Notes: generated by a model from the sequence alone, not told the origin. Counted from the first letter of the stretch, positions 9,881-20,009 are shown. The stretch is DNA of 64,000 nt from Streptomyces sp. NBC_01549 (GCF_026339955.1 NZ_JAPEPW010000001.1:3436501-3500500); one strand, 5' to 3'. Translations and numbers: made by a program.

Positions 9881-10330
9881 TCAGATATGCGTGGCCGCGA
9901 CCCCCGATGCGAAGGACGTGTCGCAGACGGGGCGCGCGAACGCCTGGGCGCGCGTCGGACCGTACGCGCGGACCGCGGCACGGCCGAGGGCGCGGGCGAT
10001 GGAGACGCAGTGCTTGGCGAGCGACGGGCGGCCGTTCACGGCCTCCTGGAGGTGGGTGAGGGCGACGCCGGGGTTCTTCTCCTGGAGCTCCAGCAGGAGC
10101 CGGTCGCGCAGCACGTCCTGCGGGGCACGGGAGACGGCACGCGAGGAGACGTCCGAGGAGGAGGCGGTGAGCACCGAGTCCGAGGAGTTCCCCGACCAGT
10201 TGACTCGGGTGACCGCGAGGGTCCCGGAGAGCACCAGGACGACAGGCAGAACGAGGGCGAGGGTGCGACCGATCCGGCGCGCGGGGCCACGGCCACGCCG
10301 GGTCCGTTGGTTAGTGGTGGAGTGCTTCAC
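9881..10330 (-). CDS. small secreted or membrane-anchored protein of unknown function
   Basis: The product has 149 residues with an N-terminal basic stretch and one hydrophobic segment (TLALVLPVVLVLSGTLAV, about 23-40) that is a signal anchor or an uncleaved signal. The exported part is helical and has two cysteines (KHCVSIARAL, RPVCDTSF) that could form a disulfide. No family was recognised. A TACCCT at 10343-10338 (minus strand) lies 7 nt before the GTG start and no Shine-Dalgarno is visible, so the mRNA may be leaderless. Confidence 0.7.
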   Translation of the reverse strand: MKHSTTNQRTRRGRGPARRIGRTLALVLPVVLVLSGTLAVTRVNWSGNSSDSVLTASSSDVSSRAVSRAPQDVLRDRLLLELQEKNPGVALTHLQEAVNGRPSLAKHCVSIARALGRAAVRAYGPTRAQAFARPVCDTSFASGVAATHI

Positions 10331-10467
10331 GCGAGTGAGGGTAGCGCGGGGTGATGATTTGGCGACATTTAGTAATCAGTTCGGGGGATAGATGAACGGC
10401 TTTCGCTGGGCGGTGAGTTGACGTACACGGATCGAAATGACCGGCTTGCCGGGGTATTTGTCGACAA

Positions 10468-10505
10468 CGAAGAGGGCCCCACGGCGTACCGTGGGGCCCT
10501 CTTCG
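10468..10505 (-). terminator. terminator of msiK
   Basis: A 17-bp perfect stem, CGAAGAGGGCCCCACGG with its complement, around a CGTA loop. It lies about 60 bp beyond the msiK stop. Confidence 0.87.
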
Positions 10506-10567
10506 TCAGCTTGGGTGAATTCGACCGCGTCGCGGTCTTCGTCCCCCCGACTTGCTTTTCGCAGGGA

Positions 10568-11704
<1,137 letters not shown>

Positions 11705-11763
11705 GGTGAGGGGCCCCCTTCACCGGCAGGAACGTGCCGGACGATCCGTTGTAAAGGTGGTGT

Positions 11764-11795
11764 CCACCGTGAAGCTTTCACGGTGGTGTAGTCCA
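11764..11795 (-). promoter_or_regulatory. palindrome and DasR-like box upstream of msiK
   Basis: CCACCGTGAA at 11764-11773 and TTCACGGTGG at 11777-11786 form a perfect 10-bp inverted repeat around GCT. Overlapping it, TGGTGTAGTCCA (11784-11795) matches 10 of 12 bases of the DasR core TGGTCTAGACCA. Both lie 60-90 bp upstream of the ATG, where a repressor would act. The assignment to DasR is inference. Confidence 0.5.
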
Positions 11796-11929
11796 CAAGA
11801 GTGAACTGGATCAGGACGGTACCTCGCGTTCACCTGGTCTGTCAGTAGCTGGAGGGCTGTGAACTTCGCGGAAATTTTCGAGAAGGCACGGCTGGGACGT
11901 GGGTACACTGCACGGGCACACGCGTGCAG

Positions 11930-12006
11930 GCCTCCTTAGCTCAGCTGGTCAGAGCGCCGCTCTTGTAAAGCGAAGGTCGTCGGTTCGAATCCGACAGGGG
12001 GCTCCA
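11930..12006 (+). tRNA. tRNA-Thr, anticodon TGT
   Basis: The acceptor GCCTCCT pairs with AGGGGGC, the D stem is GCTC/GAGC, and the T arm is GTCGG TTCGAAT CCGAC. The anticodon loop CTTGTAA carries TGT, reading ACA threonine codons. The top pair of the anticodon stem (C27-A43) is mismatched. The CCA end is encoded at 12004-12006. A TACACT at 11904-11909 may be the -10 box. Confidence 0.95.
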
Positions 12007-12129
12007 ACAGCGCGAACAACACGGACATCCCGCGGTGATGCCCGTGCTTTTCCCTGCCGTGCCCCGCTTTACGGCCTTACCCTGTTGGGCACCATCAGGG
12101 TGCCGCGCCAGCTGTGTGGAGGTAACGGG

Positions 12130-13602
12130 GTGAGAGGGCGCAGTCCGGATCGGGTCCGCAACGAGCTCATTGTCTCCATCGTGGACGCGTTGCAGGGTTC
12201 GGCCACGGTGAGCCAGACGAGCAGCCGCGAGATCTGGCGGGATCTGCTGGCCGGTGAACTGGCCGCGCCCGTGGAACCCTTCGGCGGGGATCGGCTACGG
12301 CCCTGGCTGTTACAGGTGGTGAAGGAGTGCACCACCGTCGGTGACGGCCTGGCTTGCCTGGTGCGGTCGCTGGAGTACGTGGAACAGCAGTCGGCGACGG
12401 TCGCCGGGCTGTGGCCGCTCGTGGACGAGTGGGAGGCCGTCGACTTCTTCAACAACACCGATCTCGGTCACCTGCGGCCCGTCCTGCTGGCGATGGGCTC
12501 CACGGACCTGGCCGTCATGGCGCGCCGCGCGAGCCGGTCCCGCGTCCAGGAGCTTCCCGGGTGGTGCCAGACGGGGTGGCAGGTCTTCCTGCGGCTGGCG
12601 GGCGAGAACTCCCCGGCGGGTGAACTCCCGCCCAGCATGGCCTTCCTGGCGCTGTCGGCCGACCGGCTGATGGAGGACGGCCAGGCGGACGCCGCCGAGG
12701 TGCTGCGCCGCTTCAACCGCACCCAGGCCCTCGCTCTGGGCATGGAGGACCTGCTCTCGGACTGGCAGCACTCGGACTTTCCGCAGCCCGAGCCCTCCCT
12801 CGTCCCCGCGTATCTGATGATCCAGTTCGAGCCGGACCGGATCGAGACGGACCGGTACTACCTCTCGCACTGGCGCCAGTCCGACTCCGAGGGCTGGCAC
12901 CCCGTGCGCGGCGAGACGGTCCACCTGGGCCGGGAGGAGCTCCCGGGCGCGGTGGAGCGGCTGATCGAGGAGGCCGAGGAGAAGTGGGCCGACCTGCGGC
13001 AGCCGGTGATCCTGGAGTTCATCCTGCCCTGGGAGCTGCTCAACGAGCCGGTGGAGTGGTGGTCGAAGGAGTCCGGCTCCGAGGCCCCGACCCCGCTGGT
13101 CATGGACTATCCGGTGGTGGTGCGCAGCATCGAGCGGCTGCAGCGGGCCGCCTGGCACCGGCCCTGGCACCACAAGTGGCGGCAGCTGCGGGAGCGCCCG
13201 GCGGACAGCCACCCGCACTGGAGCAGCCCGGCGAAGGACGAGACGTACTTCTTCCACCTGGAGCGTGAACTGAAGGAGGACCGGCACGCGGTGTGCCTGG
13301 TGCTCAGTCAGCCCCCCGGTGACGACTCGGGCACCGGCCGCCGCGAGATCCTCGCCGGCCTGCGGGCCGGGGTGCCCGCGATGATCTGGCACCGCAGCGA
13401 CTGCGCGGACCCGAAATTCAGGGACGCCATCGGCGAGATACTGCAGGACCGGGGGCTGGGCAGCCTGGCGGAACGGGTCGGGGAGTGGCGCAAGGACGCG
13501 CTGGCCCTCGGCCCCGGTGCCTGGGACGGGCACGTGGGTCGCCATCTGGCCATTCTGCTCGACGACCCCGAGCGCAAGCCGAGTCCGCCCGGACCGGTGT
13601 AG
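12130..13602 (+). CDS. VMAP-C-type conflict-system protein with N-terminal effector-associated-like domain
   Basis: The GTG at 12130 follows GGAGG at 12118-12122 and gives 490 residues; longer starts would run back into the tRNA gene. Residues 1 to about 95 are helical (RNELIVSIVDALQ, DRLRPWLLQVVKECTTVGDGL) and resemble effector-associated domain 2 (EAD2), a death-like adaptor. The C-terminal half has the hallmarks I know from vWA-MoxR-associated proteins (VMAP-C): LEFILPWELLNEPVEWW, MDYPVVVRSIERL, and a late Cys/His-poor alpha/beta region (ILAGLRAGVPAMIWHR). Such proteins couple NTPase sensors to effectors in predicted bacterial conflict/immunity systems. A TTA codon at 12310-12312 (residue 61) predicts bldA dependence. 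The NB-ARC gene follows on the same strand. Confidence 0.75.
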   Translation: MRGRSPDRVRNELIVSIVDALQGSATVSQTSSREIWRDLLAGELAAPVEPFGGDRLRPWLLQVVKECTTVGDGLACLVRSLEYVEQQSATVAGLWPLVDEWEAVDFFNNTDLGHLRPVLLAMGSTDLAVMARRASRSRVQELPGWCQTGWQVFLRLAGENSPAGELPPSMAFLALSADRLMEDGQADAAEVLRRFNRTQALALGMEDLLSDWQHSDFPQPEPSLVPAYLMIQFEPDRIETDRYYLSHWRQSDSEGWHPVRGETVHLGREELPGAVERLIEEAEEKWADLRQPVILEFILPWELLNEPVEWWSKESGSEAPTPLVMDYPVVVRSIERLQRAAWHRPWHHKWRQLRERPADSHPHWSSPAKDETYFFHLERELKEDRHAVCLVLSQPPGDDSGTGRREILAGLRAGVPAMIWHRSDCADPKFRDAIGEILQDRGLGSLAERVGEWRKDALALGPGAWDGHVGRHLAILLDDPERKPSPPGPV

Positions 13603-13918
13603 GCCGTCATGCCCCGACGGCCCGGGACGGGCCTCCGACCGGCGAGCGGAGGCGGACACCCCATGGTCTTGCACACGCCATCGCCGACTGTCAGGCTATT
13701 GACGAGACAGAGCCACCGGCTGTCCACAGGGGGCAAGTACCATCCGGCGATTGACTTTCGGACCCTTCTGCCGTCTCCTGTGGCCTGCCATGTTGCACCG
13801 CAAGCAGACCACTGCCAGGCTTGGCACGTGGATGTCACGCATGCCCGCGGACTGCGGGACTCCTCCTCGGTGCTCCCTCCGTCGTCGGGCATGACCGGAC
13901 GTTCTGAGGGCGCCGCTT
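13603..13918. other. intergenic region, no feature recognised
   Basis: 316 bp between the VMAP-like gene and the NB-ARC gene. GC is somewhat lower than in the flanking genes. TTGAC-like hexamers occur at about 13698 and 13751 without a matching -10. It presumably holds a promoter for the downstream gene. Confidence 0.4.
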
Positions 13919-16900
13919 ATGCAGTGTGACGACGATCCACGACCACCATCGGCACCGGTGTCTGACGATGCGACACCAGGTGTGGTGTCGCTTGCTCTGC
14001 GTGGCCTCGGGCAGGTTTCTTCGGCACATCCACCCGAGGTACTGCTCGTGGTCGACGACTACGTGACCATGCGGGTCTGGGACGAGGCGGTCACCCGACT
14101 GGCGGACGAACTCGCCCGTGAGGAGTCACTGGGTCCGATCACCCGCTTACGGCTGCTGAGTTCGGACGACACCGAGCCGGGCCGGATCCGGCTGGAGCAC
14201 CTTCCCTCGCCCGTGGGCGAACGCCGGGTGGTGCTGGTGCTGACCGACGGGCTGGCCGCGGGCTGGCGTTCGGACGCGGTGCTGCCGCTGCTGCGCGAAC
14301 TGGGCCGCTCCGAGCCGCTCGCGGTCCTGCATCTGCTGCCCGGGCGGCTGTGGTTCCGTACCGGCTTGGACGTCTACCGCATGCGCCTGGGCTCCGCGCG
14401 TCCCTGGGCGCCCAACGAGTCCCTGCGCTGGGAACTGCGCACCTCACCCCTGGAACCTGTGGACGACGACACGGCGGCACGGGCCGGTGTGGTGCCCGTC
14501 CCGGTCCTGGAGTGGACCGGTCACTCCCTCACCGGCTGGGTCGACCTGGTGACGGGCCGGGCCTCGGAAGGCGTCGAGACGTCGGGCGTGCGGGCCCGCG
14601 ACTGGAAGCGGCGGCCGGACGCCGCGCGTGCCGTGCCCTGGGTCGACGACGTGCCCGACCCCGCCAGCGCCGTACCCCCGTGGGAGCGTGTCTCGGAGTT
14701 CCGGGCCGCCGCCTCGCCCACCGCGTTCGCGCTGGCCACCCGCCTCGCGGCGGCTCCTTTGACGCTGCCCGTCATGAGCGCCCTGACGGCCTCGGTGCCG
14801 GGTGCCGGACCCGCCCACCTCACCGAGCTGCTGATGAGCGGTCTGGTGCGGCCCGCGGGTGCGGAGGCCGAGCGCGCGGCCGACGTGGTCTTCACCTTCG
14901 GCCCGAACATCCGCCAGGAGTTATTGGCGCTGGCCCGCCGCCGGGACACCATCCGCGTGCTGCACGACGTATGGGTGCTGACGGCGGACCCGGATGGCTC
15001 CGACCCGTTGCTGCCCGCCGCGGACGAGCTTCTCGAGATGCCCGATGTGCCGCCCGTGACCCCCCGGAACGTGGCGTTCCTGCGCATCGAACTGGCCGCG
15101 CTGCGCGCCCTGTCCGGACGCTTCCTGCCCCAGGCCGAGCGTCTCGCGCGGGCGCTGCGTGCGTATGACCTGCAGAACACGGTCAACCTGGGCAAGGACG
15201 CAAGTACCCACAGGCAGCACCCGATCGCCGCCACCCCGGCCCGCCGGGATGCCGCACACGCCCCGAGGGGGCACGAGACAACTTCAGAAGGAGCCACGGA
15301 CATGGCGACCACGCAGCAGCCGACGGTGGAGAGCGCGCGCGCGACGCAGCCGCGCATCTGGGGGAACATTCCCCCGCGCAATCCGAACTTCACCGGCCGC
15401 GTGGACCTTCTGGAACGACTGCGGGAGCGCCTTCAGGAAGGCACGACCACCGTGCTTCCCGAGGCCATCCACGGCATGGGCGGTGTCGGCAAGACCCAGA
15501 TGGCGATCGAGTACGCCTACCGGCACCAGTCCGAGTACGACGTCGTCTGGTGGGTCCCCGCCGAGCGCCCCGGCCAGATCGGCCAGTCCCTGGTGGAACT
15601 CGCCCAGCGGCTCGGCCTCGGCACCAGCCCCGAGGCCAACATCGCCGGTCCCGCGGTGCGCGAGGCGCTGCGCGAGGGGCGGCCTTACTCCCGCTGGCTG
15701 CTGATCTTCGACAACGCGGACAGTCCCGAACGCGTCCGTGACTACTTCCCCACCGGTGGCAGCGGCACCATCCTCGTCACCTCCCGCAACCGGCGCTGGA
15801 GCGTCGTCGGCCCCTCCCTGGAGGTCGACGTCTTCAGCCGGGAGGAGAGCAAGGAGCTGTTGCGCCGCTCGGGTTCGCCGGGAAACCTCGACGATGCCGA
15901 GGCGGACCGCCTCGCCGAGGCCCTCGGTGACCTCCCGCTCGCCCTGGAACAGGCCGCAGCCTGGCGGGCGGAGACCGGGATGCCGGTGTCGGAGTACCTG
16001 CGCCTGTTCGAGGACAAGCGCAGTGAACTCCTCGAGGTCTCCCCGCCCCCGGACTACCAGCTTCCGGTCGCGGCCGCGTGGAACGTCTCCCTGGACCACC
16101 TGGAGACCCGCAGCCTTACCGCTCTGCGTCTGCTCCAGCTGTGCTCCTACTTCGCACCCGACCCCATCTCGCGCTCGATCTTCTCCGGTCTCGGCGGCTC
16201 CAGGATCGACCCCGATCTGGACCGGGCCCTCAACGACCCGATGCGACTCGCCCGCGCCATTCGGGAGATCAACCGCTACTCCCTCGCCCGCATCGACCAC
16301 CGGACCAACTCGATCGAGATGCACCGCCTGGTCCAGGCCGTGCTGATCAACCGCATGGCCCCCGAGGAACAGAACCGCATGCGCAGCGGGGCCCACACCC
16401 TTCTGGCGGCCTCCGACCCCAAGGGACCCAACCAGTCGGTCAACTGGCCGCGCTACGCCGAGCTCTACGGCCATGTCATCGCCTCGGGCGCGGTCGAGTC
16501 CGACCAGCCGTGGGTGCGCGATCTCGTGATGAACGTCGCCAAGTACCTGTGGTACTGGGGGGACCACAAGGTCGCGCGCGAGTTCATGGAGCAGGCCTGG
16601 CAGACCTGGCGGGAGCTGTTCGGCGAGGAGGACCAGCAGACGCGGCTGATGGCGTGGTGGCTGAGCTTCGTCTATCTCAAGGTGGGCCGTTACGACGATG
16701 CCTCACAGCTCGTGGCCCAGCTCAAGGACGTCTATGCCCGCACCGCGCCCACGGACCGGGAGGACACCCGAGAGGACGCGCTGGAGACCCTGAACCTGGA
16801 AGCCGCCGTGCGACGCGTCCAGGGGGACTTCGCCGCCGGGGCCGAGCTGGACGAGGCGGCCTACGACCGGGCCCGCCGTGCCTTCGGCGAGGACGATCCC

Positions 16901-17872
16901 ACCACGCTGGACATCGCCCACAACCTCGGGGTGAGCCTGCGGCTGGTCGGTGAGTTCCAGCGCGCGCTGGAACTGGACCAGCACACGCACGCCCTGAAGG
17001 CCCGGCTGTTCGGGCGTGACCACCCGCAGTCGCTGATCACCGAGGCGAGCATCGCCGTCGACGTGCGTGAGACCGGCGACTACGTCGGCGCGCGGTCTCT
17101 GCAGCAGGCGGTCGTCGACGGTTTCCGCGCGGTCTTCGGGGCCGGCAACCCCTCGACGCTGGGTACCGTGCGTCAGCTCAGCGAGGCGTCCCGCAAGGAG
17201 GGCGACCCGGTTACCGCGCTGGCCCTGGCACGCGAGGCGTTCGACCAGTTCACCCGTCGGTACGGCGACACGCACCCCGAGACCGTGACCGCGTCCCTCG
17301 CCCTGTCGGTGGCGCTGCGGCACAACGGTGAGCTGGAGGAGGCCCGCGACCGCGGGGAGAAGGCGCGCGAGCGCTACCGCAGGCTGTTCCAGCCCGACCA
17401 CCCGCACGTCCTGGCGGCCGACATCGACCTCGCTGTGACGTTGCGACTGTTGGGCCGGGTGCAGGAGGCCAAGCGGCTGGACGAGACGGCGCTGGAGTCG
17501 CTGACCGAGCGCCTCGGGGCGGGCCATCCGATCGCGCTGGCCTGTGCCATCAACCTGGCGAGCGACCTGAGCGAGCAGGGACAGTCGGCCGAGGCCCGCC
17601 GACTCGGCGAGAAGGCACTGGAGCTGTGCCGGGAGCGACTGGGCGAGGACCACCCCACCACACTGGTGTGCGCGGCCAACGTCTCCCTCGACCTCATCGC
17701 CGTCGGCCAGGAATCGGAGGGCGCGGCCCTGCACGCGGCCACGTTGGAACGGATGGAGCGGGTCCTCGACGCGCCCCGGCTGCGCTCCGCCGAGCCCGCG
17801 CCGCACCCGGCGACGCTGCAGACCCGGGCGATGAAGCGGGCCAACTGTGACATCGACCCGATGCCGCTGTGA
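13919..17872 (+). CDS. SAV_2336-like / NB-ARC / TPR protein (FxsT-like STAND NTPase)
   Basis: One continuous frame of 1317 residues. Residues about 35-430 resemble the SAV_2336 N-terminal region: VLLVVDDYVTMRVWDEAV, then VVLVLTDGLAAGW and LLPGRLWFRTGLDVY, a vWA/TIR-like alpha/beta fold. About 430-480 is a poorly conserved linker. The NB-ARC NTPase spans about 490-830, with P-loop GMGGVGKT at 519-526, Walker B LLIFDNAD, GTILVTSRN and GDLPLALEQA. From about 860 to 1310, kinesin-light-chain-type TPRs repeat motifs such as RLGEDHPTTL. This closely resembles the TPR protein of FxSxx-COOH RiPP loci (FxsT). A TTA codon lies at 14921-14923 (residue 335), and an internal ribosome site with ATG lies at 15302. 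It is convergent with the HExxH gene 33 bp away. Confidence 0.85.
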   Translation: MQCDDDPRPPSAPVSDDATPGVVSLALRGLGQVSSAHPPEVLLVVDDYVTMRVWDEAVTRLADELAREESLGPITRLRLLSSDDTEPGRIRLEHLPSPVGERRVVLVLTDGLAAGWRSDAVLPLLRELGRSEPLAVLHLLPGRLWFRTGLDVYRMRLGSARPWAPNESLRWELRTSPLEPVDDDTAARAGVVPVPVLEWTGHSLTGWVDLVTGRASEGVETSGVRARDWKRRPDAARAVPWVDDVPDPASAVPPWERVSEFRAAASPTAFALATRLAAAPLTLPVMSALTASVPGAGPAHLTELLMSGLVRPAGAEAERAADVVFTFGPNIRQELLALARRRDTIRVLHDVWVLTADPDGSDPLLPAADELLEMPDVPPVTPRNVAFLRIELAALRALSGRFLPQAERLARALRAYDLQNTVNLGKDASTHRQHPIAATPARRDAAHAPRGHETTSEGATDMATTQQPTVESARATQPRIWGNIPPRNPNFTGRVDLLERLRERLQEGTTTVLPEAIHGMGGVGKTQMAIEYAYRHQSEYDVVWWVPAERPGQIGQSLVELAQRLGLGTSPEANIAGPAVREALREGRPYSRWLLIFDNADSPERVRDYFPTGGSGTILVTSRNRRWSVVGPSLEVDVFSREESKELLRRSGSPGNLDDAEADRLAEALGDLPLALEQAAAWRAETGMPVSEYLRLFEDKRSELLEVSPPPDYQLPVAAAWNVSLDHLETRSLTALRLLQLCSYFAPDPISRSIFSGLGGSRIDPDLDRALNDPMRLARAIREINRYSLARIDHRTNSIEMHRLVQAVLINRMAPEEQNRMRSGAHTLLAASDPKGPNQSVNWPRYAELYGHVIASGAVESDQPWVRDLVMNVAKYLWYWGDHKVAREFMEQAWQTWRELFGEEDQQTRLMAWWLSFVYLKVGRYDDASQLVAQLKDVYARTAPTDREDTREDALETLNLEAAVRRVQGDFAAGAELDEAAYDRARRAFGEDDPTTLDIAHNLGVSLRLVGEFQRALELDQHTHALKARLFGRDHPQSLITEASIAVDVRETGDYVGARSLQQAVVDGFRAVFGAGNPSTLGTVRQLSEASRKEGDPVTALALAREAFDQFTRRYGDTHPETVTASLALSVALRHNGELEEARDRGEKARERYRRLFQPDHPHVLAADIDLAVTLRLLGRVQEAKRLDETALESLTERLGAGHPIALACAINLASDLSEQGQSAEARRLGEKALELCRERLGEDHPTTLVCAANVSLDLIAVGQESEGAALHAATLERMERVLDAPRLRSAEPAPHPATLQTRAMKRANCDIDPMPL
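15286..15304 (+). promoter_or_regulatory. internal Shine-Dalgarno and ATG inside the NB-ARC gene
   Basis: AGAAGGAG at 15286-15293 is followed 8 nt later by an in-frame ATG at 15302. Starting here gives an 856-residue NB-ARC/TPR protein (MATTQQPTVES) that lacks the SAV_2336 half and its TTA codon. The 45 residues just before it look like translated spacer. Confidence 0.6.
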
Positions 17873-17904
17873 GGTGAGGGCCGAGGCCGCGCGACCGCCG
17901 CCGG

Positions 17905-19722
17905 CTACCGCGAACCCGTGGGTGAGGCGAGCCAGGCGGCCAGGCGGACGGCGTCCGGTGCGGCACCGGTAGCGCGTAACAGGGCTTGGTGGACCGCCCG
18001 TGCCCGCTCGGGCCAGTGGCAGAGCAGGTGGGCCGCCGCGGGTTCCGTGCCCGCCGCCTTCAGGGCGTGCCCGAGGCCCGCCCAGGCGCCGGCCCGCTCG
18101 GGTTCGACGGCCAGGTGGGCCCGGTAGGCGTGCTGGGCCGCCGTGGCGTCTCCCGCCGCCAGCAGCGCGTCGCCGGGCAGGGCCCCGGTGACGTGGGCCG
18201 CGGCCTTCTCGGGGTCTTCGGACGGCGGACGTTCGTCGGGAGTGGTGCTGAGGTGGCGGCGGGCGAGCATGGCCATGCTGTCCAGCCAGCGTGCGGACGG
18301 GTCGGGGACGAGGTCGGGCTCGGCCGCCAGGGCGACGGGCGGTCCGCTCGCCCCGGCCAGCCAGGCGCGTACGGCCTCCTCCACCGCGGGCGCGGGGGGC
18401 CGCAGGTGGTGGACCCGCCAGCGGGCGACGTGGTCGGCGGCGCACAGCCGCGCCAGCGCCAGTTGCTCCTCGGGAACCGGCTCCTCGAGCCACTGCGCGC
18501 AGTGGCCGCGCAGGGTGTCCAGCAGAGCGGCACCGAGCGGTGTGCGACGCGGATGGCGGTGGACCTGTTCCAGCGCCGTGGCCACATGGGTCCGCCACAG
18601 TGCGAACTCGAAGTGCGCGATGGCCTTCTGGGCGTCGGTCTTCTCCCGGTGGGCGCGCCAGAAGCGGGCTATCCCCACGAACGCGTAGATGCCCTGGAGC
18701 AGCCCGTCGAGAGGTCGGGGGTCGTCGCGCCAGGGCGCGTACCACAGCTCCGTACTCACGTCGGCACCGTCGGTCAGCAGAGGTGTCAGGTGCAGGAGGC
18801 CGCCCAGTTTGGTGTGCTGGAACTCGTGCACGAGGGTGACCGCGAGCTGAACGGCGTCGTCGGGTTCCGAGGCCTCGATGCCGCCGAAGGCGTCCCCCGA
18901 CGTCACGCTGCGCGGCCGAAATCTTTCCCTCGCCGGGGTGGGAGTCAGCGAGAACACCCCCCGCCGCATGGCCTCGGCCGTCCCGGGCAGTTCCCGCAGC
19001 AGCACCCGCCAGGCCCGCTCCAGCTCCTTTTGCCACTGCGTCACCGCCTCCTCGGACAGCGGGCGCGGCTCGGTCGGCTGCGGATACGTGCGATACGGGT
19101 CCAGGTCGTCCAGCGCCACGTCGAGCTGTCGCCCGGTGGGGCCGACCGCGAGCCTGCGCACTTCGTGCCACCCCGGTCCGGCCGACCCGGGCCCAGGCGG
19201 TACGGCGATCGTGGCGCCGGCCGTCTCCACCACCGTGCGTCCGCCCTCGGAGCGCACGGTGGCCGTCGTCCAGGGCTCGGTCGTCGGCAGTACCGCACAG
19301 CCGAGGGTCGGCAGCGGCACCCGGCCGTGTCGAACCGGGACCTCGATGCTGAAGTCGAGCTCCGCGCGTAGCGCCGCCACGGCGGCGAGCGCCGAGAAAT
19401 GGCCGAGCACCACCCACAGCGGCTCGTCCTGCGGAATCGACCCGCGCAGCCGACGTAACGCGGTGGCCAGCCACATTCCCGTCTGCGGATACATCAGCAG
19501 TTCGTCGACGACGGAGGGCGAACGTCGCTGCGCCTCGCTGAGGAGGTCCCAGGCGGGACCCGGGCCCATGGCGTCGTCGAGCATCCGCAACAGCAGCAGA
19601 CGGCGGCTGCGTTCGGCTTCGAGCAGGAGGTCCAAGGTGGTCGCACCGCCTTCGCCACGGGCCAACTCGGCCAGCGCGGCGGAGGGCAGGTGATGGTGCG
19701 GCGGGGACGGCTCAGCACTCAT
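17905..19722 (-). CDS. HExxH-motif putative peptide beta-hydroxylase, copy 1
   Basis: A 605-residue protein starting at ATG 19722, 17 bp after the stop of the small precursor gene, so the two are cotranscribed. The metal motif HEFQH is at 299-303, preceded by RERFRPRSVTSGDAFG and followed by YAPWRDDPRPLDGLLQGIYAF, the family signature of HExxH peptide-modification proteins now assigned as alpha-ketoglutarate-dependent peptide beta-hydroxylases (from memory). About 480-605 is a helical repeat-like tail. It is a clear homologue of the protein at 21901-23646 over its length. TTA codons occur at 19458-19456 (residue 89) and 17979-17977 (residue 582). The likely substrate is the adjacent 59-residue peptide; in FxSxx systems such enzymes accompany a radical SAM protein, absent here. 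Confidence 0.82.
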   Translation of the reverse strand: MSAEPSPPHHHLPSAALAELARGEGGATTLDLLLEAERSRRLLLLRMLDDAMGPGPAWDLLSEAQRRSPSVVDELLMYPQTGMWLATALRRLRGSIPQDEPLWVVLGHFSALAAVAALRAELDFSIEVPVRHGRVPLPTLGCAVLPTTEPWTTATVRSEGGRTVVETAGATIAVPPGPGSAGPGWHEVRRLAVGPTGRQLDVALDDLDPYRTYPQPTEPRPLSEEAVTQWQKELERAWRVLLRELPGTAEAMRRGVFSLTPTPARERFRPRSVTSGDAFGGIEASEPDDAVQLAVTLVHEFQHTKLGGLLHLTPLLTDGADVSTELWYAPWRDDPRPLDGLLQGIYAFVGIARFWRAHREKTDAQKAIAHFEFALWRTHVATALEQVHRHPRRTPLGAALLDTLRGHCAQWLEEPVPEEQLALARLCAADHVARWRVHHLRPPAPAVEEAVRAWLAGASGPPVALAAEPDLVPDPSARWLDSMAMLARRHLSTTPDERPPSEDPEKAAAHVTGALPGDALLAAGDATAAQHAYRAHLAVEPERAGAWAGLGHALKAAGTEPAAAHLLCHWPERARAVHQALLRATGAAPDAVRLAAWLASPTGSR

Positions 19723-19739
19723 GGGCGGCCCTGGCGTCG

Positions 19740-19919
19740 TCAGTCGAAACGCTCCGCAGGGTTGAAGTCGCTGACACTGGCCTGCGGCAGGTCGATGCGT
19801 TGCTGCAGCTCCTCCAGCGACGCGGCGAGAACCCGGCGGTCAATGGAGCGCAGCGTTTCAAGAGATACCCCCGCGAGATCGACCAGGCTGGACTCGACGG
19901 CGGCCACAGACGGCTCCAT
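19740..19919 (-). CDS. FxsA-like RiPP precursor peptide A
   Basis: A 59-residue peptide from ATG 19919, with GGAAGGGG about 10 nt upstream. A longer frame starts at 19970, but the shorter start matches its homologue at 21672. The leader has VESSLVDLAGVSLETLRSID, the DL..vsL..L...D pattern of FxsA-type leaders. The C-terminus is ASVSDFNPAERFD and lacks the canonical FxSxx ending. Conserved with precursor B: VES.L.DL, then RID.P..S and an aromatic-x-Pro near the end. It is immediately upstream of the HExxH enzyme gene. The modification site is inferred to be in the last 15 residues. Confidence 0.72.
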   Translation of the reverse strand: MEPSVAAVESSLVDLAGVSLETLRSIDRRVLAASLEELQQRIDLPQASVSDFNPAERFD

Positions 19920-20009
19920 GACGGCCAAACCCCTTCCCCCCCGGCTGCGTTGTGGATGCGGGCTGCTCACATCCCCCTGATAATGGCCCGCTGTACGGAG
20001 GATGAAACC

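Noticed and set aside
11828..11838. Possible PHO box (GTTCACCTGGT) near the tRNA
   Set aside because: Only one 11-bp unit matches; no adjacent direct repeat is present, so PhoP binding is not supported.
13919..15301. The N-terminal half of the NB-ARC gene as a separate gene ending before 15302
   Set aside because: No stop codon interrupts the frame; a separate gene cannot be claimed, only an internal start.
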